In this document: positions 63,501 to 64,000 of the stretch, piece by piece
Position numbering within the stretch: the first letter of the stretch is position 1
How the letters are laid out: each line of letters begins with the position of its first letter
Assembly: GCF_000313135.1 (NCBI RefSeq)
Contig: NW_004457554.1
Coordinates: 521,329 to 585,328, forward strand
Direction of reading: 5' to 3'
DNA: 64,000 bases
From: Acanthamoeba castellanii str. Neff
Taxonomy: Eukaryota > Discosea > Longamoebia > Acanthamoebidae
Notes under the pieces: model-generated
What the model was told of the DNA's origin: nothing
Database searches by the model: none
What the model saw: only the letters and a program-made list of their open reading frames with translations
Program-made: the position numbers and the translations under genes

Positions 63501-64000
63501 ACACGGCACACACGGCACCAACGTGAGCAATGATGTCGGAGTTATATAGCTCCAATGAGGCGGGTGAGGGAAATGGGAACCTCGTTGGTGTTGTGATCGG
63601 TGATGAAGAGGTCGCTGCCCTCGACTGAGATGTGTAGAATGTGGGGGTACTCGAGCCACACGCCGGCCTTCTTCTTCTCGTAGAACCCGACGTGGAGGTT
63701 GGTCACATAGAGTCGCCCCTTCTCCTTGCTCATATAGCACTTCTTGGCTGCGCGTGGCCAGCACACAAACGTAAATGTGAGAACGAAAAAGCAACTAATA
63801 AATAAATTAATAAATCAATAAATAAATTACCAACATATATATAAATTAGTGCGTACTGCGCAGGAGCTCTTCATCGGGTGAAAGCGGGAAGATGCGTTCG
63901 AGCTCTTTTCGCTTTTGTCGCCGGAGCAGCGACGAGCTGCGCCGCCGCAGCTTCATCCGGTCCTTCACTGGCGATGCCGTCGGCACCTAAACACGCGCAC
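60539..64000 (-). CDS. GRAM-C2-transmembrane protein (5' end off window)
   Basis: The 5' exons lie beyond 64000; the first visible exon begins near 63988. The order is a basic stretch (KLRRRSSSLLRRQKRKELE), then a GRAM domain (FPLSPDEELL, AKKCYMSKEKGRLYVTNLHVGFY, ISVEGSDLFI, CFHEGAKIYKVIYALW), a very acidic Asp/Glu/Ser-rich linker, a C2-like beta-sandwich (VISALNLDIP, CESVFVQVQY, FNQKIKLYVDSTP, RKFTFKRM, VFVGQAVVPL, YRIDGWYELV), and a single membrane span at the C-terminus (CLYLVVVFAVLLVGALFEIA). Typical Ca2+-binding Asp residues of C2 are not obvious. GRAM plus C2 plus a tail anchor suggests a phosphoinositide-binding membrane-contact or trafficking protein; this is inferred from architecture only. 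Confidence 0.75.

Overview
The window is eukaryotic nuclear DNA and fits a free-living amoebozoan of the Acanthamoeba type. Exons are GC-rich and short (a 7-nt exon is visible), introns are about 50-320 bp and often built from CA/TG/CGACAC-type simple repeats, and the gaps between genes are often only 100-300 bp. The organism assignment is inferred from these traits and from the gene repertoire (Hippo-type kinase, SH2-LRR protein, non-lysosomal glucosylceramidase, glucokinase-regulator homologue); no rRNA or organelle marker is present to confirm it. I predicted splice sites by hand. Exon sums are in frame for nine multi-exon genes (Hippo-type kinase, SDHAF3, Pmp3, SRPK, DDX42, GKRP, GBA2, ALKBH5-like, NIP30), which supports those models.

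Layout. 1-5403 (-): a secreted, spliced protein made mostly of bacterial YadA/Hep_Hag-type head repeats, running off the left edge and interrupted by four apparent frameshifts. About 5995-6782 (+): a CAP/SCP-like secreted protein whose 5' end is unresolved. 7000-9140 (+): MST/Hippo-type kinase. 9412-9849 (+): SDHAF3 (Acn9). 9963-10386 (-): Pmp3-type membrane proteolipid. 10655-16552 (-): RNA polymerase III second-largest subunit, with an assembly gap at 12819-12920. 16724-18767 (+): SRPK. 18937-21026 (-): Crooked-neck/Clf1 splicing factor, with one frameshift. 21203-23724 (+): DDX42-like helicase. 23827-27379 (+): glucokinase regulatory protein homologue. 27636-32071 (+): GBA2-type glucosylceramidase. 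32180-32605 (+): small secreted Cys-rich protein. 33855-38525 (+): calcineurin A with a long N-terminal extension. 39733-45512 (+): a 1440-residue protein with a zinc ribbon, an ALKBH5-like dioxygenase and a SAM domain. 45679-47699 (-): ankyrin protein with a C-terminal membrane anchor. 47986-51581 (+): TAF4. 52069-52497 (+): single-LIM protein. 52970-53040 (+): tRNA-Thr(UGU). 53150-54008 (+): NIP30/FAM192A. 54141-60106 (-): SH2-LRR-RapGAP signalling protein. 60539-64000 (-): GRAM-C2-transmembrane protein, running off the right edge.

Most genes are core housekeeping functions. Three adjacent genes (SRPK, Crooked-neck, DDX42) all act in pre-mRNA splicing, and the last two share a 176-bp divergent promoter region. 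The most unusual content is the amoeba-type multidomain proteins (SH2-LRR-RapGAP; ALKBH5-like plus SAM plus zinc ribbon) and the bacterial-style adhesin-head protein that carries a eukaryotic signal-peptide exon and an intron.
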